Source: Rhodanobacter sp. B05
GTDB lineage: Bacteria > Pseudomonadota > Gammaproteobacteria > Xanthomonadales > Rhodanobacteraceae
NCBI RefSeq assembly: GCF_002001085.1
Contig: NZ_MUNU01000010.1
Span: forward strand, 124,001-188,000
Length of the DNA: 64,000 bases
Reading direction: 5' to 3'
Positions 37,527-48,843 of the stretch are shown here, piece by piece. The notes below the pieces were generated by a model. The model was not told where the DNA came from. It saw only the letters and a list, made by a program, of their open reading frames with translations, and did not search any database. Numbering within the stretch: position 1 is the stretch's first letter; each line of letters starts with the position of its first letter. The position numbers and the translations under genes are program-made.

Positions 37527-40426
37527 TGAACCTGCTTGTCCTTGCGTACGGGGACCGCCGCACCGGTGTAGTCGACGCTTTGCGCGGGCGCGGCATCGAA
37601 ATCCGTGGCGGTCGGCGTGGGTCCGGCGATCCAGCGGATGTCGAACCGGCGCTGCGCCGGCATGCCCGGATAACTGCCTTCACGCTGGCCGATGGTCAGC
37701 GTGCCGCTGGCCTCGTCGTAGCTGAGCGGGATGCGCGCGTACGCGCCGTGTTCGTAGTCGTAGGTGGTGCCCTGGTCGTGGTATAGCGAGAAGCGGCCGT
37801 TCGCGCCGGTGTAGACATAGAGCGTGATCGGCGCATCCGGTTTCTCGTTGCTGTACTGGATCGCCGGGCCGACCGGCACGATCGCGCCGGCGCGCACGAA
37901 CAGCGGCATCCGCGCCAGCGGTGCATCGGCCTGGATCGTGTTGCCACCGTCGTAGCGCTTGCCGGTGTAGAAGTCGTACCAGGCGCTGCCAGCCGGCAGA
38001 TAGACCTCACGGCTGCGCGCGCCGTACACGGTCACCGGCGCGACCAGGAAGGCCGGGCCGAACATGTACTCGTCGTCGATGTCGCGCACCTTCGCATCGT
38101 CCGGAAAATCCATCACCAGGCCGCGCATGATGGTGCCGTCCTTGAAGTACGTGTTCGCCGCCAGCGTGTAGATGTACGGCAGCAGGCGATAGCGCAGCTT
38201 GTCGTACCAGGCCAGTGCGTTGTAGACGTCCGAACCGACCGGGGCGAGGTTGTAGATCTCGCGGTTGACACCCTGGCCGTGCGAGCGGAACAAAGGCATG
38301 AAGCTGCCGAACTGGAACCAGCGCAGGTTAAGCTCGCGCCATTCCTTCAGGTCTTTCGCGTCAGGTTTCTCATAGCGCGTCTCCAGCGCATAACCGCCGA
38401 TGTCGGTGGTCCAGTTCGGGATGCCCGACAGCGAGAAGTTGATGCCGGCGGAGATCTGGTCGCGCAGGTTGCTCCAGCGCGCCACCACGTCGCCGCTCCA
38501 GCCCGCCGCGGCATTGCGCTGCTCGCCGGCGAACATGGAGCGGGTGAGGATGAACACGCGCTTGTCCGGATAGCTGGCACGGCTGCCCTGATAGACCGCG
38601 CTGGTCGTCATCAGCGAATAGGAGTTGAAGAACGCCGCGCCTGGTCCCATCGCCGTCGGTCCCATCAGCAGCTTGCGCTCGGCGACGCTGGTGTTGGAGG
38701 TGATGTCCGGCTCGGTGGCGTCCATCCACCACGCATCGATGCCGAGGTCAGCCAGGTTTTCGCGAATCTGTCGCCAGTAGATCTGGCGCCCGGCTTCCGA
38801 ATAGGGATCGTAGAAGGAGTTGAGGTAACCCGGACCAACCCAGTCCTTGGTGCCTAGCTGTACATTGAGCCGGTACATCGCTCCCTTCGCGTCGAGCTCC
38901 TGGTAATTTTTCGTGGTCGGGTAGAACTTCGGCCACACCGAAATCATCAGGTTCGCGTGCTCGGCATGCACTTGGTCGACCATTGCCTTTGGATCGGGGT
39001 AGCGCGACTTGTCGAACCGGTGCGAACCCCAGGCGTCGTCTTTCCAGTAGCGCCAGTCCTGCACGATGTTGTCCAGCGGCAGCTTGAGATCACGGTAGCG
39101 CTTGAGCACGCCAAGCAGCTGCGCCTGCGTTTCATAGTGGTCGCGGCTCTGCCAGAAGCCGTAGGCCCAGCGCGGCAGCATCACCGCCTTGCCGGTGACG
39201 TCGCGATAGCCGGCGATGACATCGTCCAGGTTGTTGCCGTCGATGAAGTAATAGTCGACCGCGTGACCCAGTTCGGAGGACAGCGACAGTTCGTTCTGCT
39301 CGGCGGCGGGCAGCGGGTCCTGGTGATCGAGTGCGATATAGCCCGACTGCGGCGTCCACTCGATGCGGATCGCGTGCTTCTCGCCGGGCTTCATCTGCAC
39401 GAAGAAATTGCGATACCAGGGATTCCAGTTCTGGCGCCAATCATCCAGCACCAGCTTGCCGTCGACATACAGCTTGAAATAGCCGCTCGCGTAGAGGCGG
39501 AACTTGTGCAGGCCGGCGACATCGGACGCCACCGAACCCTTCCATTCCACCGTCTGACCCGGGCCACCGGTGATGCCCTTGGCATCGGTGAGCTCGGCCG
39601 GCCAGTGCTTGAGATCCTTGATGTATTGGTAATTGACCTCGGACTCGTCGCGGCTGAGCTTGAGCTTGCCGTCGACGTAATAGTTCGCGGTGAAGCCGCC
39701 CGGCTTGCCGTCGGCGTCGAACAGCTTCAGCTGCTTGTCGATCATCTGGTACGGACGCGGATCGCCAAAGCGGGTGATCGAGTTGTTGTCCCACAGCAGG
39801 CCGTAATTGCGGCTGGACACCACGAACGGAATGCCGATGTCCATGTTGTGCTGGGCCAGCTCGACGTCCTTGCCCTTGTAGTTCATCGTGCCTTTCTGGT
39901 GCTGGCCGAGGCCGTAGAACGCCTCGTCATCGGGCGAGGCAAACTGCTGGCGCACCGCGTAGAACAACTGCTTCTGCACAGTCACCGGGGTGAAGCTGCG
40001 TCCCTTCGGCTGCTCGGCGAGTATCAGCTTGCCGTCCTTGCCTAGGAATTTCACCGCCCCGCTATCGATCGCAACATCGGCGGTCAGCTCGGCGGTCTTC
40101 AGTAGCACGTGGCCGGCCTCGGTGCTGACGCTGAAATGCTTGTCGCCACCGGTCTTCACCGCCATCAGGCTTTTGGGCAGATCGAACGACCCGGCCGGTA
40201 TCGCGGTGACGTGGATGATCGTGTCGCTGACCACCTGCAGGCGTACCTGCTTCGCCGTACCGCCGACATCGACAATCACCCCATCCGCAATCTGCCGGAA
40301 GGCGGCCTTCGTGGCCGTGGCACTGGCCGGCGCGGCGGCCTTTGCCGGATCGGCATGGCTGCTGCAACCCGAGATCAGCGCGACGGTCAGCCCAGCGGCC
40401 AGCATCTTCATGTGAGTGCGTTGCAT
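37523..40426 (-). CDS. GH31 alpha-xylosidase with PA14 insert, lipoprotein
   Basis: This 967-residue GH31 enzyme has a lipoprotein signal (lipobox ending at Cys21, LISGC). A beta-sandwich comes first, then a PA14 domain at about residues 240-385 (QTVEWKGSV to LYVDGKLVLDDW). The barrel has nucleophile Asp569 in WWMDATEPD and acid Asp645 in GWSGDVVARW. PA14-bearing GH31 enzymes such as Cellvibrio Xyl31A remove the alpha-1,6-xylose from the non-reducing end of xyloglucan oligosaccharides. GGGAGA lies 8 nt before the start. It overlaps dgoK by 4 nt. Confidence 0.92.
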   Translation of the reverse strand: MQRTHMKMLAAGLTVALISGCSSHADPAKAAAPASATATKAAFRQIADGVIVDVGGTAKQVRLQVVSDTIIHVTAIPAGSFDLPKSLMAVKTGGDKHFSVSTEAGHVLLKTAELTADVAIDSGAVKFLGKDGKLILAEQPKGRSFTPVTVQKQLFYAVRQQFASPDDEAFYGLGQHQKGTMNYKGKDVELAQHNMDIGIPFVVSSRNYGLLWDNNSITRFGDPRPYQMIDKQLKLFDADGKPGGFTANYYVDGKLKLSRDESEVNYQYIKDLKHWPAELTDAKGITGGPGQTVEWKGSVASDVAGLHKFRLYASGYFKLYVDGKLVLDDWRQNWNPWYRNFFVQMKPGEKHAIRIEWTPQSGYIALDHQDPLPAAEQNELSLSSELGHAVDYYFIDGNNLDDVIAGYRDVTGKAVMLPRWAYGFWQSRDHYETQAQLLGVLKRYRDLKLPLDNIVQDWRYWKDDAWGSHRFDKSRYPDPKAMVDQVHAEHANLMISVWPKFYPTTKNYQELDAKGAMYRLNVQLGTKDWVGPGYLNSFYDPYSEAGRQIYWRQIRENLADLGIDAWWMDATEPDITSNTSVAERKLLMGPTAMGPGAAFFNSYSLMTTSAVYQGSRASYPDKRVFILTRSMFAGEQRNAAAGWSGDVVARWSNLRDQISAGINFSLSGIPNWTTDIGGYALETRYEKPDAKDLKEWRELNLRWFQFGSFMPLFRSHGQGVNREIYNLAPVGSDVYNALAWYDKLRYRLLPYIYTLAANTYFKDGTIMRGLVMDFPDDAKVRDIDDEYMFGPAFLVAPVTVYGARSREVYLPAGSAWYDFYTGKRYDGGNTIQADAPLARMPLFVRAGAIVPVGPAIQYSNEKPDAPITLYVYTGANGRFSLYHDQGTTYDYEHGAYARIPLSYDEASGTLTIGQREGSYPGMPAQRRFDIRWIAGPTPTATDFDAAPAQSVDYTGAAVPVRKDKQVQ

Positions 40427-40429
40427 GAT

Positions 40430-42964
40430 TCAGTCTCCCAGCGTCAGGCTGGCTGACAGCGGTGTGTGGTTGGAGGCGTCACCCACGTAAACGGTGAAGC
40501 GACCCGGATCGACCTGCCAGCCATGTTTGGCGACGTCGTAGTAGGCGAACGAGCGGCGGTCCAGGGTCAGGCTGATGTGCATGCTCTGACCCGGCTTCAG
40601 CCTCACCTTGCGGAACGCCTTCAGCTCGCGCGCGGGCCGGGCCAGCTTCGCCGAAGGATCACCCACGTAGACCTGGGCCACTTCGGCGCCGTCACGCGCG
40701 CCGGTGTTGGTCACGTCGAACGAAACGGTGACCGTATCGCCCACCTTCGTCGAGGTCGGCGACACGCTGAGCTTGCTGAAGGCGAAGCTCGTGTACGAAA
40801 GCCCATAGCCGAACGCGAACAATGGCTGCGGCTTGTCGGGATACGTCGTATACCAGCGATAACCAAGGAACACGCCCTCGCCGTATTTCACGGTGGGATT
40901 CGTGCCGGCGGGATGCGGCGGCGCATCGTAGAAATCATGGGTGGGATTATCTTTCCACTCACGATCGAAACTGATCGGCAACTTGCCTTCCGGCGTATGC
41001 GCACCGAACAGGACCTCGGCGATCGCACGACCGCCTTCCTGACCCGGATACCAGCTCTGCAGCAGCGCCGGTACCTTGTCCAGCCAGCCATCGGTCGCAT
41101 AGGCGTCGCCGGAGTTCACGGTGACGATGGTCTTCTTGTTCACTGAGGCCACCGCCTCGATCAGCGCTTCCTGGCCCCACGGCAACTGGAACGTGCGATC
41201 GAACGCCTCGCTCTCGGAGGTGGGATCAAAGCCGACCGCGACCACCGCCGCGTCCGCCATTGCCGCCATTTTTCTCGCATCGGGCGAGATCAGCTCGTCC
41301 AGCGCGATCACGCCCAGACCCATGCGGCTGTAGCTGACGTCGGGCTGGTAATCGAGACGGATGCTCACCGGCTTGCCCGCGACCAGATCGAGCGTGACGT
41401 ACAACGGCGCCTGGCCTTCGCGCTGTGGCTGGCTGATCACCGGCTTGCCATTCACCAGCAGCCGGTAGGTATCCTGACTGGCGGCGGCGGTGAGGAACAG
41501 GTACTTGCCGCTGTGGCCGGGCACGAAGCTGCCGCTCCAGCGGATGCTCTGACGCTCGGTGGCCGGCGTGGTCCACAGCTCCGGCTTCCACTGGTCGACG
41601 TGCTCGTCGATGGAGGTCGCGCTGGGCTTGCCCTGGAAATCGGCATTGGCAAATGTCTGCCGCAGCAGTCCCTTGCCGCCATCCGGGCTGACGAAGCTTG
41701 ACTGCTTGAATACCTCGTCCGGCGAGGGCAGGCCGCGGCTGTACAGCACATGCACCTTGTCACCGAGCTGATGGGTGATGCCGCTGAGCACGCTTTGCGC
41801 CTCGAACGTATCGACATGCGAACTACCGCCGGCACTGCTGATCGCCGGAAAGGCATTCGGACCGATCACCGCGATCGTCTTGATCGTCGAGGCATCCAGC
41901 GGCAGCACGTGATACGCGTTCTTCAGAAGCACCAGGCCCTCGCGCGCAGACTGCAGCGCCACCGCATCGTTGTCGAGGTTGAACAACGGGATCGACAAGT
42001 CCTGCTGCGGTCGATCCAGAAATCCGAAACGCACGGCGGTGCGCAAAATGCGGCGCACCTTGTCGTTCAAGACATCCTGCGACAGCTTGCCGTCCTTCAA
42101 CAGCGGCAGCAGCCGCTGCGGCGTCATCGCCTCGGCGGCGGGCATCTCCAGATCGAGCCCGGCGTTGAACGCCTTGATGCCGTCATGGGTGGCGCCCCAG
42201 TCGGACATGAAGATGCCGTTGAAGCCCCAGTCCTTCTTCAGGATGTCATGGCTGATCGCATGGTTCTCGCTGAGATAATCGCCGTTGACCAGGTTGTAAC
42301 TGCTCATCACCGCACCGACGTGCGCATCCTTCACCGCCATTTCGAACGCCGGCAGATAGATTTCGTGCAAGGTCCGCTCGTCGATGATGGTGTCGAGGTG
42401 GCGCCGGTCGTATTCGGAATTGTTCGCCACGAAATGCTTGATCGTGGCGACCACACCCTGGCTCTGGATGCCGTCGATGAAGCCGACCGCCATGCTGCCG
42501 GCGAGGAACGGATCCTCGCTGTAGTACTCCATGTTGCGGCCGTTCTGCGGTGCGCGATGGATATTTGCGCCGGGGCCGAGGAAGAAGTTCACGCCACGCG
42601 CGCGCGCATCGCGGCCCATCGCCTCACCCACCCGCCGCGCCAGCGCCGGATCCCACGAGGCGGCCAGGCCGACACCGGCCATGTAGGCGGTCGAGGTCCC
42701 CACCGAACGCACGCCGAACGGGCCATCCGACATCCGCAGGCGCGGCAGTCCGATACCCGGTTCGGCGCGGATGTACATGTTGTCCTCGCCACCGATCAGC
42801 TCGACTTTCCGGGCAAGGCTCAGTTTGGCCAGCATCGCGTCGACGCGATGCTCGATGGCCGGCGAATCCGCGACCGGGCCCGTGGAGACGGACGTGGCAG
42901 CCTGCACGGCGGAGCTCGCGCCGAGGCAGGCCAGCAGGGTCAGGCTCAGGGTTTTCAAGCGCAT
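40430..42964 (-). CDS. GH3 beta-glucosidase with PA14 insert, exported
   Basis: This 844-residue GH3 enzyme has a 22-residue signal peptide. The (beta/alpha)8 domain carries nucleophile Asp255 in FMSDWGATH and the KHFVANNSE motif near 176. The second domain contains a PA14 insert at about 430-570. A fibronectin-III-like C-terminus follows (TNTGARDGAEVAQVYV). It probably removes the beta-glucosyl backbone unit exposed after the alpha-xylosidase has acted. The stop lies 3 nt before the GH31 start. Confidence 0.92.
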   Translation of the reverse strand: MRLKTLSLTLLACLGASSAVQAATSVSTGPVADSPAIEHRVDAMLAKLSLARKVELIGGEDNMYIRAEPGIGLPRLRMSDGPFGVRSVGTSTAYMAGVGLAASWDPALARRVGEAMGRDARARGVNFFLGPGANIHRAPQNGRNMEYYSEDPFLAGSMAVGFIDGIQSQGVVATIKHFVANNSEYDRRHLDTIIDERTLHEIYLPAFEMAVKDAHVGAVMSSYNLVNGDYLSENHAISHDILKKDWGFNGIFMSDWGATHDGIKAFNAGLDLEMPAAEAMTPQRLLPLLKDGKLSQDVLNDKVRRILRTAVRFGFLDRPQQDLSIPLFNLDNDAVALQSAREGLVLLKNAYHVLPLDASTIKTIAVIGPNAFPAISSAGGSSHVDTFEAQSVLSGITHQLGDKVHVLYSRGLPSPDEVFKQSSFVSPDGGKGLLRQTFANADFQGKPSATSIDEHVDQWKPELWTTPATERQSIRWSGSFVPGHSGKYLFLTAAASQDTYRLLVNGKPVISQPQREGQAPLYVTLDLVAGKPVSIRLDYQPDVSYSRMGLGVIALDELISPDARKMAAMADAAVVAVGFDPTSESEAFDRTFQLPWGQEALIEAVASVNKKTIVTVNSGDAYATDGWLDKVPALLQSWYPGQEGGRAIAEVLFGAHTPEGKLPISFDREWKDNPTHDFYDAPPHPAGTNPTVKYGEGVFLGYRWYTTYPDKPQPLFAFGYGLSYTSFAFSKLSVSPTSTKVGDTVTVSFDVTNTGARDGAEVAQVYVGDPSAKLARPARELKAFRKVRLKPGQSMHISLTLDRRSFAYYDVAKHGWQVDPGRFTVYVGDASNHTPLSASLTLGD

Positions 42965-42977
42965 CGAATCAAATCCT

Positions 42978-44591
42978 TCAGTAGGTGGCCAGCTTGACGT
43001 GCAACACTTGCGGCTGGCCGGTGAAATTCAGGCCCGAATCGGTCTGGTCGCCGTTCCATTCCCGCACGAAGTGCCATTGACCGTTTTCGTAATAGCCCTG
43101 CTCGACCTTGTCCATCAGGAAGTGCTCACCGGCATGCCCCTTGGGTGGCAGGAAGCTGACGCGTGCGTGGTAGCCCGTCACCAGATACTGGTTCTTGCCC
43201 AGCTGCGCGATCAACACACCGCCGCTTGGCTTCTCGTTGCCCATGGGCGGATCCATGCCGAACTGCGGTTGGCCATAGCCCACCTTCACCCGCCAGTCGC
43301 CCAGGTCCAATGTCTGCTCGTGAGTTTTTTCCGGCTCCGAGACACCCCACACCTTGCCTTGGAAACTGAGCTTGGCGATCAGGCTCTGCATCGGCTCGAG
43401 CAATGCGTAGTTGGCGGCAAAAGGCTTGATGGTGTCGGCGTTTATCGCCTTCGCACCGAGCGGCCAGTTCGAGTACTTGGTGTAATCCATGCCGAACGGG
43501 GAAAAGCCGATCGCCTGATGTCCCAACGCGGCGAACACGTAGCGCGCATAGGCCGTGTCGTTGCCGGTCTCGCCCACCAACAGCGGATTGTCGGCGCGTC
43601 GGTAACGATCCAGCACAGTGGTGTATTTGGCGTATTCGCGCATGTAGATGTCCGGCGCCAGCAGGTCCAGCGCGGGTGCCGCCGCGCGCCAGATGTCGAG
43701 CACGTTGTCGGTGGGTCCGCCACTCGAATAGGTGCCGGGTGGACCGGGGTTGAGTGGATCGCGCAAGGCCGCGTTCGCGTACATCGGCAGGTCGTAGACT
43801 GCCTTGCCGGCGGCAGCGACCTGCTCGATGTAATGCGCAATCGCCCACGCATACGAGTATTCCGCGGCATGCTGGCCGAACACCTGTGTCCAGGTGCCGG
43901 CCGACTTGCCAACCTTGCGCAGCACCGCCACCGGCACCGGCGATTGCAGCAACCGGTCGCCCGCCGCGGAGTAATCGCGGTCGGTGTCGTAGGTGCCCGA
44001 CTCGTTCTCCACCTGCACCATGATCACGGTATGGCGGTCGCCGTCGACCTTGCGCAGGTGCGTCATCAGCGCCACGAAGGCGCTGCGGTCGGCAGCCAGC
44101 GTGTGCGCACCGAATGGCGACAGCGAATCGAGCGTCGTGCCGTCTTTCTTCCGCACCCGCGGATAGCGCGCGTTGTCCAGTTTCACCCACGCCGGTGCGT
44201 AGCTCGGGTTGTTGTTTTTCCAGGTGGCAAACCACAGCAGCACCAGCCGCACGTCGTGTTCGCGCGCTTGCGTCACCAGGGTATCGAGGAAGCTGAAGTC
44301 GAACTTGCCTTCGACCGGCTCGATCTGATCCCACGCGATCGGCACCTGCACGGTATTGGCGTGGATGGCCTCGATCGCCGGCCACACCTGCGGCAGCATC
44401 GCCGGCCAGTTGCTGGAATTGTTCACCTGCGCACCGAGGATCAGGTAAGGCTGACCGTCGACCAGCAGTTCATGGCGGCCGTGCGCGCTGACGATCTGCG
44501 GCAGCGGCGTGGCAGCATGGACGAGGCCGCTGCCGGCCAGTGCGGCCGCGAACAAGGCTGACAGGAGTCGTCGTGGGAGCAGTGCAGTCAT
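42978..44591 (-). CDS. GH35 beta-galactosidase, xyloglucan type
   Basis: This 537-residue GH35 protein has a signal peptide (1-27). The acid/base is Glu197 in VQVENESG and the nucleophile Glu341 in LLVGETGN. The C-terminal DUF5597-like region is shared with Cellvibrio Bgl35A, which strips beta-galactose from xyloglucan oligosaccharides. Galactose released here feeds the dgo genes of the same operon. The gap to CE20 is 7 bp and to GH3 13 bp. Confidence 0.92.
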   Translation of the reverse strand: MTALLPRRLLSALFAAALAGSGLVHAATPLPQIVSAHGRHELLVDGQPYLILGAQVNNSSNWPAMLPQVWPAIEAIHANTVQVPIAWDQIEPVEGKFDFSFLDTLVTQAREHDVRLVLLWFATWKNNNPSYAPAWVKLDNARYPRVRKKDGTTLDSLSPFGAHTLAADRSAFVALMTHLRKVDGDRHTVIMVQVENESGTYDTDRDYSAAGDRLLQSPVPVAVLRKVGKSAGTWTQVFGQHAAEYSYAWAIAHYIEQVAAAGKAVYDLPMYANAALRDPLNPGPPGTYSSGGPTDNVLDIWRAAAPALDLLAPDIYMREYAKYTTVLDRYRRADNPLLVGETGNDTAYARYVFAALGHQAIGFSPFGMDYTKYSNWPLGAKAINADTIKPFAANYALLEPMQSLIAKLSFQGKVWGVSEPEKTHEQTLDLGDWRVKVGYGQPQFGMDPPMGNEKPSGGVLIAQLGKNQYLVTGYHARVSFLPPKGHAGEHFLMDKVEQGYYENGQWHFVREWNGDQTDSGLNFTGQPQVLHVKLATY

Positions 44592-44598
44592 GGGCGGG

Positions 44599-46548
44599 TC
44601 ACCAGTGATCGGTACGAAACGGCGAGGCCGGCAGGCCGGCGGCGTTGACGAGGTTGGCCGCGGCGGGGTTCTCGCTCCAGCCGTAGCGCACCGCGACCGG
44701 CCTGCTCACGTCGGCAGAGCGCACCACCACATCGTCGCCGTCGATGCGTGCCGTTGCCGCGTGGAAATGTCTGTCCGAAGTGGCGATGGTGAAGCCGGCC
44801 AGCACATCGCCGCGCGTCTTCAACGCGCTGCCGGGACTGGCGAAGTGCAGCCGGATCGCGTGGCCTTCGATCGTCATCGCGCGATACACCGGACCGCTGT
44901 ACAGCAGCGACTCGCCGTAGACCACGTGGCGCGCGGCCAGCGCCAGCCGATGGCCCACGGTCTGCTTGTCGGTGGGGTGGATATTGTCCGGATTACCCAC
45001 GTCGATCGTCACCGCTTGCGCGGTGTGCGGCAGCGCCAGCGCAGTGGATTGCGACTCGCGCAACATCGCCCATGGACTGCTGGTGGTGGTGTCGACGCCC
45101 GACTTGAAGTTGGCCAGCTGCACCCACAGGAACGGCAGCGCGGGCTGGCGGAAGTCGCGCCGCCATTGCCTGATCAACGCGGCGAACTGGTCGCGATATT
45201 TGAACGCATCCTGCTCGGTGGCATTGGCCTCGCCCTGGTACCAGATCACCCCGCGGATCGCCAACGGCAGCAGCGGATGGATCATCTGGTTGTAGAGCAG
45301 GGTCGCAATTTGATTGTTGTTGTTCGCCGGGACTAGGGTGACCGCTTCCGGACGAAACCGCCACGGGCCGGGAAACGCACGGCGCGCAGCATGATCGGGC
45401 TGGATGTAGAGCAACGCGGCGTCGCCGTGAATGCCGCCGCCGGCGCCCAGATCATCGACCCGGATCGCCAGGGTGTGGCGCCCCGCCTTCAGCGCGCCCG
45501 GCGCCACGCGATACAGCCGCGGTTTGTCCCAGCCATTGTCGGTGGTGCCGATCAGGCGGTCGTCGAGCCAGGCATGATCGGAGTCGTCGATCATACCCAG
45601 CCCCAGGGTGACGCCAGCCGCCGCGTCAGCCGCGTTCAGCTCGAAGGTGGTTCGGTACCAGGCGACGCCGTCCATGCCGTAGTAGCCCTGCGACTCCCAG
45701 TAGCCCGGCACGTTGATCGGCTGCCAGCCGCGTTGATCCAGATTCGTCGCCGCGTAGCGGGCCTGCTCCGCATCAGCGGGGTTCGCGCCGATCACGCCCG
45801 GCCAGCGCTGCACGAGGTGCTGACGGGTCGCCGCGATCGCCTTGGCCTCGGCGGCGTCATCACGCTCGACCCGTGCTTTTATCGCATCCGGCTTCACCCC
45901 CGCCGTTTGCGCATCCATCCACGGTTCGATCCGGCTGCCGCCCCAGTTGTCGTTGATAATGCCAATCGGAACGTGCTGGTCGGCGCGGATCTCGCGGGCG
46001 AAGAAATAGGCCACCGCCGAGAACTGCGCCGCGGTGTCGGGCGAGGCGGCGACCCAGTGGCTGGCCGACAGGTGATCGGACGGCTGGATGCTCCAGCTGT
46101 CGGGAATCTTGATCTGGCGGATCGCGCCGTCGGTGGCGTGGGCGATTTCCGCGGCGGCGTTGCGTGCCTTGTACAGCTCGAACTCCATGTTCGACTGGCC
46201 CGAGGCGAGATACACATCGCCCACCAGCAGGTCGTGCGACACGATCTCGTCCTTGCCGCTGCGCACGCTCAGTTGGAACGGGCCACCGGCGGCATGCGCC
46301 GGGAACACGGCGTGCCAGCGACCCTTGGCATCGGCGGTGACGTCGGCCTTGCTGTGATCGAACTGCACCTGCACGCGGGCGTGCGGCCCGCTCCAGCCCC
46401 ATACGCGGATCGGCTTGTCGCGCTGCAGCACGGCGCCGTTGCCGAAGATCAGCGGCAGCTCGACGTGTGCCTGCGCGGCCAGTGGCGCGGCCAGCAGCAA
46501 GGCGATGAGAAAGCGAACGGCAAATGAAGTTGTGCGAGTGCGACTCAT
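44599..46548 (-). CDS. SGNH acetylesterase (CE20-like, sialate-O-acetylesterase family), exported
   Basis: This 649-residue protein has a signal peptide (about 1-27). The SGNH hydrolase is split: the first part has nucleophile Ser117 in [10 protein letters not shown], and the last part has the Asp-His pair in [10 protein letters not shown] near residue 530. Between them, at about 265-395, lies a jelly-roll carbohydrate-binding-like module ([20 protein letters not shown]). This layout matches the Xanthomonas xyloglucan acetylesterase that founded CE20. It should deacetylate galactosyl residues of xyloglucan before GH35 acts. The start overlaps the GH74 stop by 4 nt. Confidence 0.87.
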   Translation of the reverse strand: MSRTRTTSFAVRFLIALLLAAPLAAQAHVELPLIFGNGAVLQRDKPIRVWGWSGPHARVQVQFDHSKADVTADAKGRWHAVFPAHAAGGPFQLSVRSGKDEIVSHDLLVGDVYLASGQSNMEFELYKARNAAAEIAHATDGAIRQIKIPDSWSIQPSDHLSASHWVAASPDTAAQFSAVAYFFAREIRADQHVPIGIINDNWGGSRIEPWMDAQTAGVKPDAIKARVERDDAAEAKAIAATRQHLVQRWPGVIGANPADAEQARYAATNLDQRGWQPINVPGYWESQGYYGMDGVAWYRTTFELNAADAAAGVTLGLGMIDDSDHAWLDDRLIGTTDNGWDKPRLYRVAPGALKAGRHTLAIRVDDLGAGGGIHGDAALLYIQPDHAARRAFPGPWRFRPEAVTLVPANNNNQIATLLYNQMIHPLLPLAIRGVIWYQGEANATEQDAFKYRDQFAALIRQWRRDFRQPALPFLWVQLANFKSGVDTTTSSPWAMLRESQSTALALPHTAQAVTIDVGNPDNIHPTDKQTVGHRLALAARHVVYGESLLYSGPVYRAMTIEGHAIRLHFASPGSALKTRGDVLAGFTIATSDRHFHAATARIDGDDVVVRSADVSRPVAVRYGWSENPAAANLVNAAGLPASPFRTDHW

Positions 46549-48839
46549 GGTGTCTCCGTCTTCGGGGAGGCAGCCGCAGTGCGCGGCCCGGACACCGCCG
46601 GGTCGCCGTAGAAAATCCCGCGTCCGCCGCTGGCGAAATACACCCGGCCGAACTGGCGCGGATCGCCGGTGACATGACCGAGCTCGCCGTATTGGTGCGC
46701 ATCGTCGTTGATGCGCAGCCAGTGCGCACCGCTGTCGATCGAGCGGAACAGACCGCGCTGGCCAGCCACTTTGCCGGCCAGAAACAGGGTCGGCTCGTCG
46801 CGCCCAGCTGCGGCCCTGCCGAAGCCCAGCGAATCAGCCGCCTCGATCGTCGTGCTCTGCCACAACACGCTGCCGTCGGCACGCCCGCGCACGACGCCGG
46901 CACGCGCACTGATCAGGTACAGCTCGCCAGTGCGGCCCGGCACCGCATACGCTGTCGCGTCGGTGGGCCGCTGTGGGGGCTGGTGGAACGCCTGCGCGAT
47001 CGCCCCGAGCTTGCCGCCGAGCGCCTCGAAATGGAGCCCGCCGTCGCGGCTAAGGAACAACGCCCCATCACGCAGGTCCTGGGCATAGAAGCGCTGCGGA
47101 TCGACCCGGTCGGCGAACACGCGCGCCGCTTTCGGCAAGCCATGGGCCGCGCTCCAGTGCCGGCCCCAGTCGTGCGTGACATAGCCATTGCCGGCGTCGA
47201 GAGGAAACCACAGCGCGCCGCGACCGTCGGCGGCGACCGCGATGCTGCCCTCGCCTTCACCGCCGGGCTCGCTGGCGAACGCATGCCAGCTCTTCGCGCC
47301 GTCCAGCGAATACGCGGCGCGTACCGCCCCGGATGCATCGCGGATGCGCCCCGTGCGCACGACCACCTGCGGCGCGCGCCCGGCTACCTCGATGCTGTAG
47401 CCATTGGCGTAACGCGGCGGTGCGGCGAACTGCATCGGCGCGACATCGAGATCGTCATGACGGAAGCCGTCCAGATCGCCCACCGCGCTGAGCAGGTGCG
47501 CACCCTCGGCGGGACTGGCCAAACCCAGCGGCACGGTCTCCTCCAGGCCGGTGTCCTGGAACCACCAGTTCACCGTGCCGCCGTGATCGAACGCGCGCAT
47601 GTTGCGCGAGGCCCACACGCCGTAGCCGGTGACGAACAGCACGTGGTCCGGATCGAACGGGTCGATCGCGATATCGCTCATCCAGTGAGGGTGATGGTCG
47701 CGCGTCCACGCCGCATTCGAGTAATCGAACGATGAGCGCGGGAACACCGCCGCCCAATGCCGGCCGCCATCGATGCTGCGGTAGATCTCGTCGTACGGGG
47801 TGTAGTGGCAGAAGGTGGTGGCGAGCAGGATGTTCGGGTCGTGCGCGTCCACCGCGATGTCGCCCCAGCCGAAGCCGCTCGGCTTGCCGTGGCGCGGGAT
47901 CGGCGTGATGTCGGTCCAGCGCCGATCGGTCGGGCTGAACTTCCATACGGCGCCATCATGCATCTGATCCGGACCGGGCTCATCACCGTAGGTCAGGTAA
48001 TAGTTGCCATCGGCGCCGCGCGTCATGTGGTTCGGGCGCAGGCCGATCGGCTGACCGGGCACAGCGCTCCAGTGGGCGCCTCCGTCGGTCGATCGAAACA
48101 GGCTGGTCTCGCGCGTGGAAACGCCGGCATACACGACCTGCGTCGGACGGCCCTTCGCGGCGCTGGTCGGATCGAACACCACGAACACGATACCGATCGG
48201 CTGTCGCCGCCAGCTGTTCGTCGCCGTGGCGGCCAGCGACGTCGCTACCGCCGGAAAGCTGTCCACGCGCGACCAGTGCGCCGCGTGATCAGCACTGCGC
48301 CACAGACCCGCCGTGCGCGAACCGAGAAACAGGATCGCGCCATCGTTCGGATCCACCGCCAGCCGCTCGCCATTGCCGCGACCCAGCTCGTTGCCGCCGA
48401 GCGGAAACGGCAGATCCACCCGCTCGAAACTGTGGCCGCGATCGTGCGAACGCAGGATCGCGGCGTTGCCCGCCTGCGGCACGGTGTAGGTACCCGCCGC
48501 GAGATACAGCCAGTCGGGGTCGGCAGGATCAAGCGCCAGGCTGTCGATACCCATCAGGTTGTGATCTTTCGCCCCGATCCAGTCGGTCAGCGGCACCCAG
48601 TGCGAGGCGACCGCATCCCAGCGGTAGGCGCCGCCCACGTCGGTGCGCGCGTAATAAAGCCCCTTCTCCGCCGGATGAAACACCAGTCCGCTGACGTAGC
48701 CACCACCACCGATGCGTACGTTGTGCCACGCATAGGAAACCCGTTGCGCAGCCACCGGCAGCGATGCAGACAGGCCGAGCAGCAACAGGCAGCGGGAAAC
48801 CAGACGAATGATGTTGGTCGGTTTGGGAAGGCGCATCAT
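46545..48839 (-). CDS. GH74 endo-xyloglucanase, exported
   Basis: This 764-residue protein has a signal peptide (about 1-32) and tandem seven-bladed propellers typical of GH74. Catalytic aspartates are Asp67 in ARTDVGGAYRW and Asp455 in SAVGDLDGF. It cuts the beta-1,4-glucan backbone of xyloglucan. It is the first intact gene of the operon. Upstream there is no direct promoter; transcription probably comes from the conserved element at 49282-49339 through the receptor relic. Confidence 0.93.
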   Translation of the reverse strand: MMRLPKPTNIIRLVSRCLLLLGLSASLPVAAQRVSYAWHNVRIGGGGYVSGLVFHPAEKGLYYARTDVGGAYRWDAVASHWVPLTDWIGAKDHNLMGIDSLALDPADPDWLYLAAGTYTVPQAGNAAILRSHDRGHSFERVDLPFPLGGNELGRGNGERLAVDPNDGAILFLGSRTAGLWRSADHAAHWSRVDSFPAVATSLAATATNSWRRQPIGIVFVVFDPTSAAKGRPTQVVYAGVSTRETSLFRSTDGGAHWSAVPGQPIGLRPNHMTRGADGNYYLTYGDEPGPDQMHDGAVWKFSPTDRRWTDITPIPRHGKPSGFGWGDIAVDAHDPNILLATTFCHYTPYDEIYRSIDGGRHWAAVFPRSSFDYSNAAWTRDHHPHWMSDIAIDPFDPDHVLFVTGYGVWASRNMRAFDHGGTVNWWFQDTGLEETVPLGLASPAEGAHLLSAVGDLDGFRHDDLDVAPMQFAAPPRYANGYSIEVAGRAPQVVVRTGRIRDASGAVRAAYSLDGAKSWHAFASEPGGEGEGSIAVAADGRGALWFPLDAGNGYVTHDWGRHWSAAHGLPKAARVFADRVDPQRFYAQDLRDGALFLSRDGGLHFEALGGKLGAIAQAFHQPPQRPTDATAYAVPGRTGELYLISARAGVVRGRADGSVLWQSTTIEAADSLGFGRAAAGRDEPTLFLAGKVAGQRGLFRSIDSGAHWLRINDDAHQYGELGHVTGDPRQFGRVYFASGGRGIFYGDPAVSGPRTAAASPKTETP

Positions 48840-48843
48840 TTCG

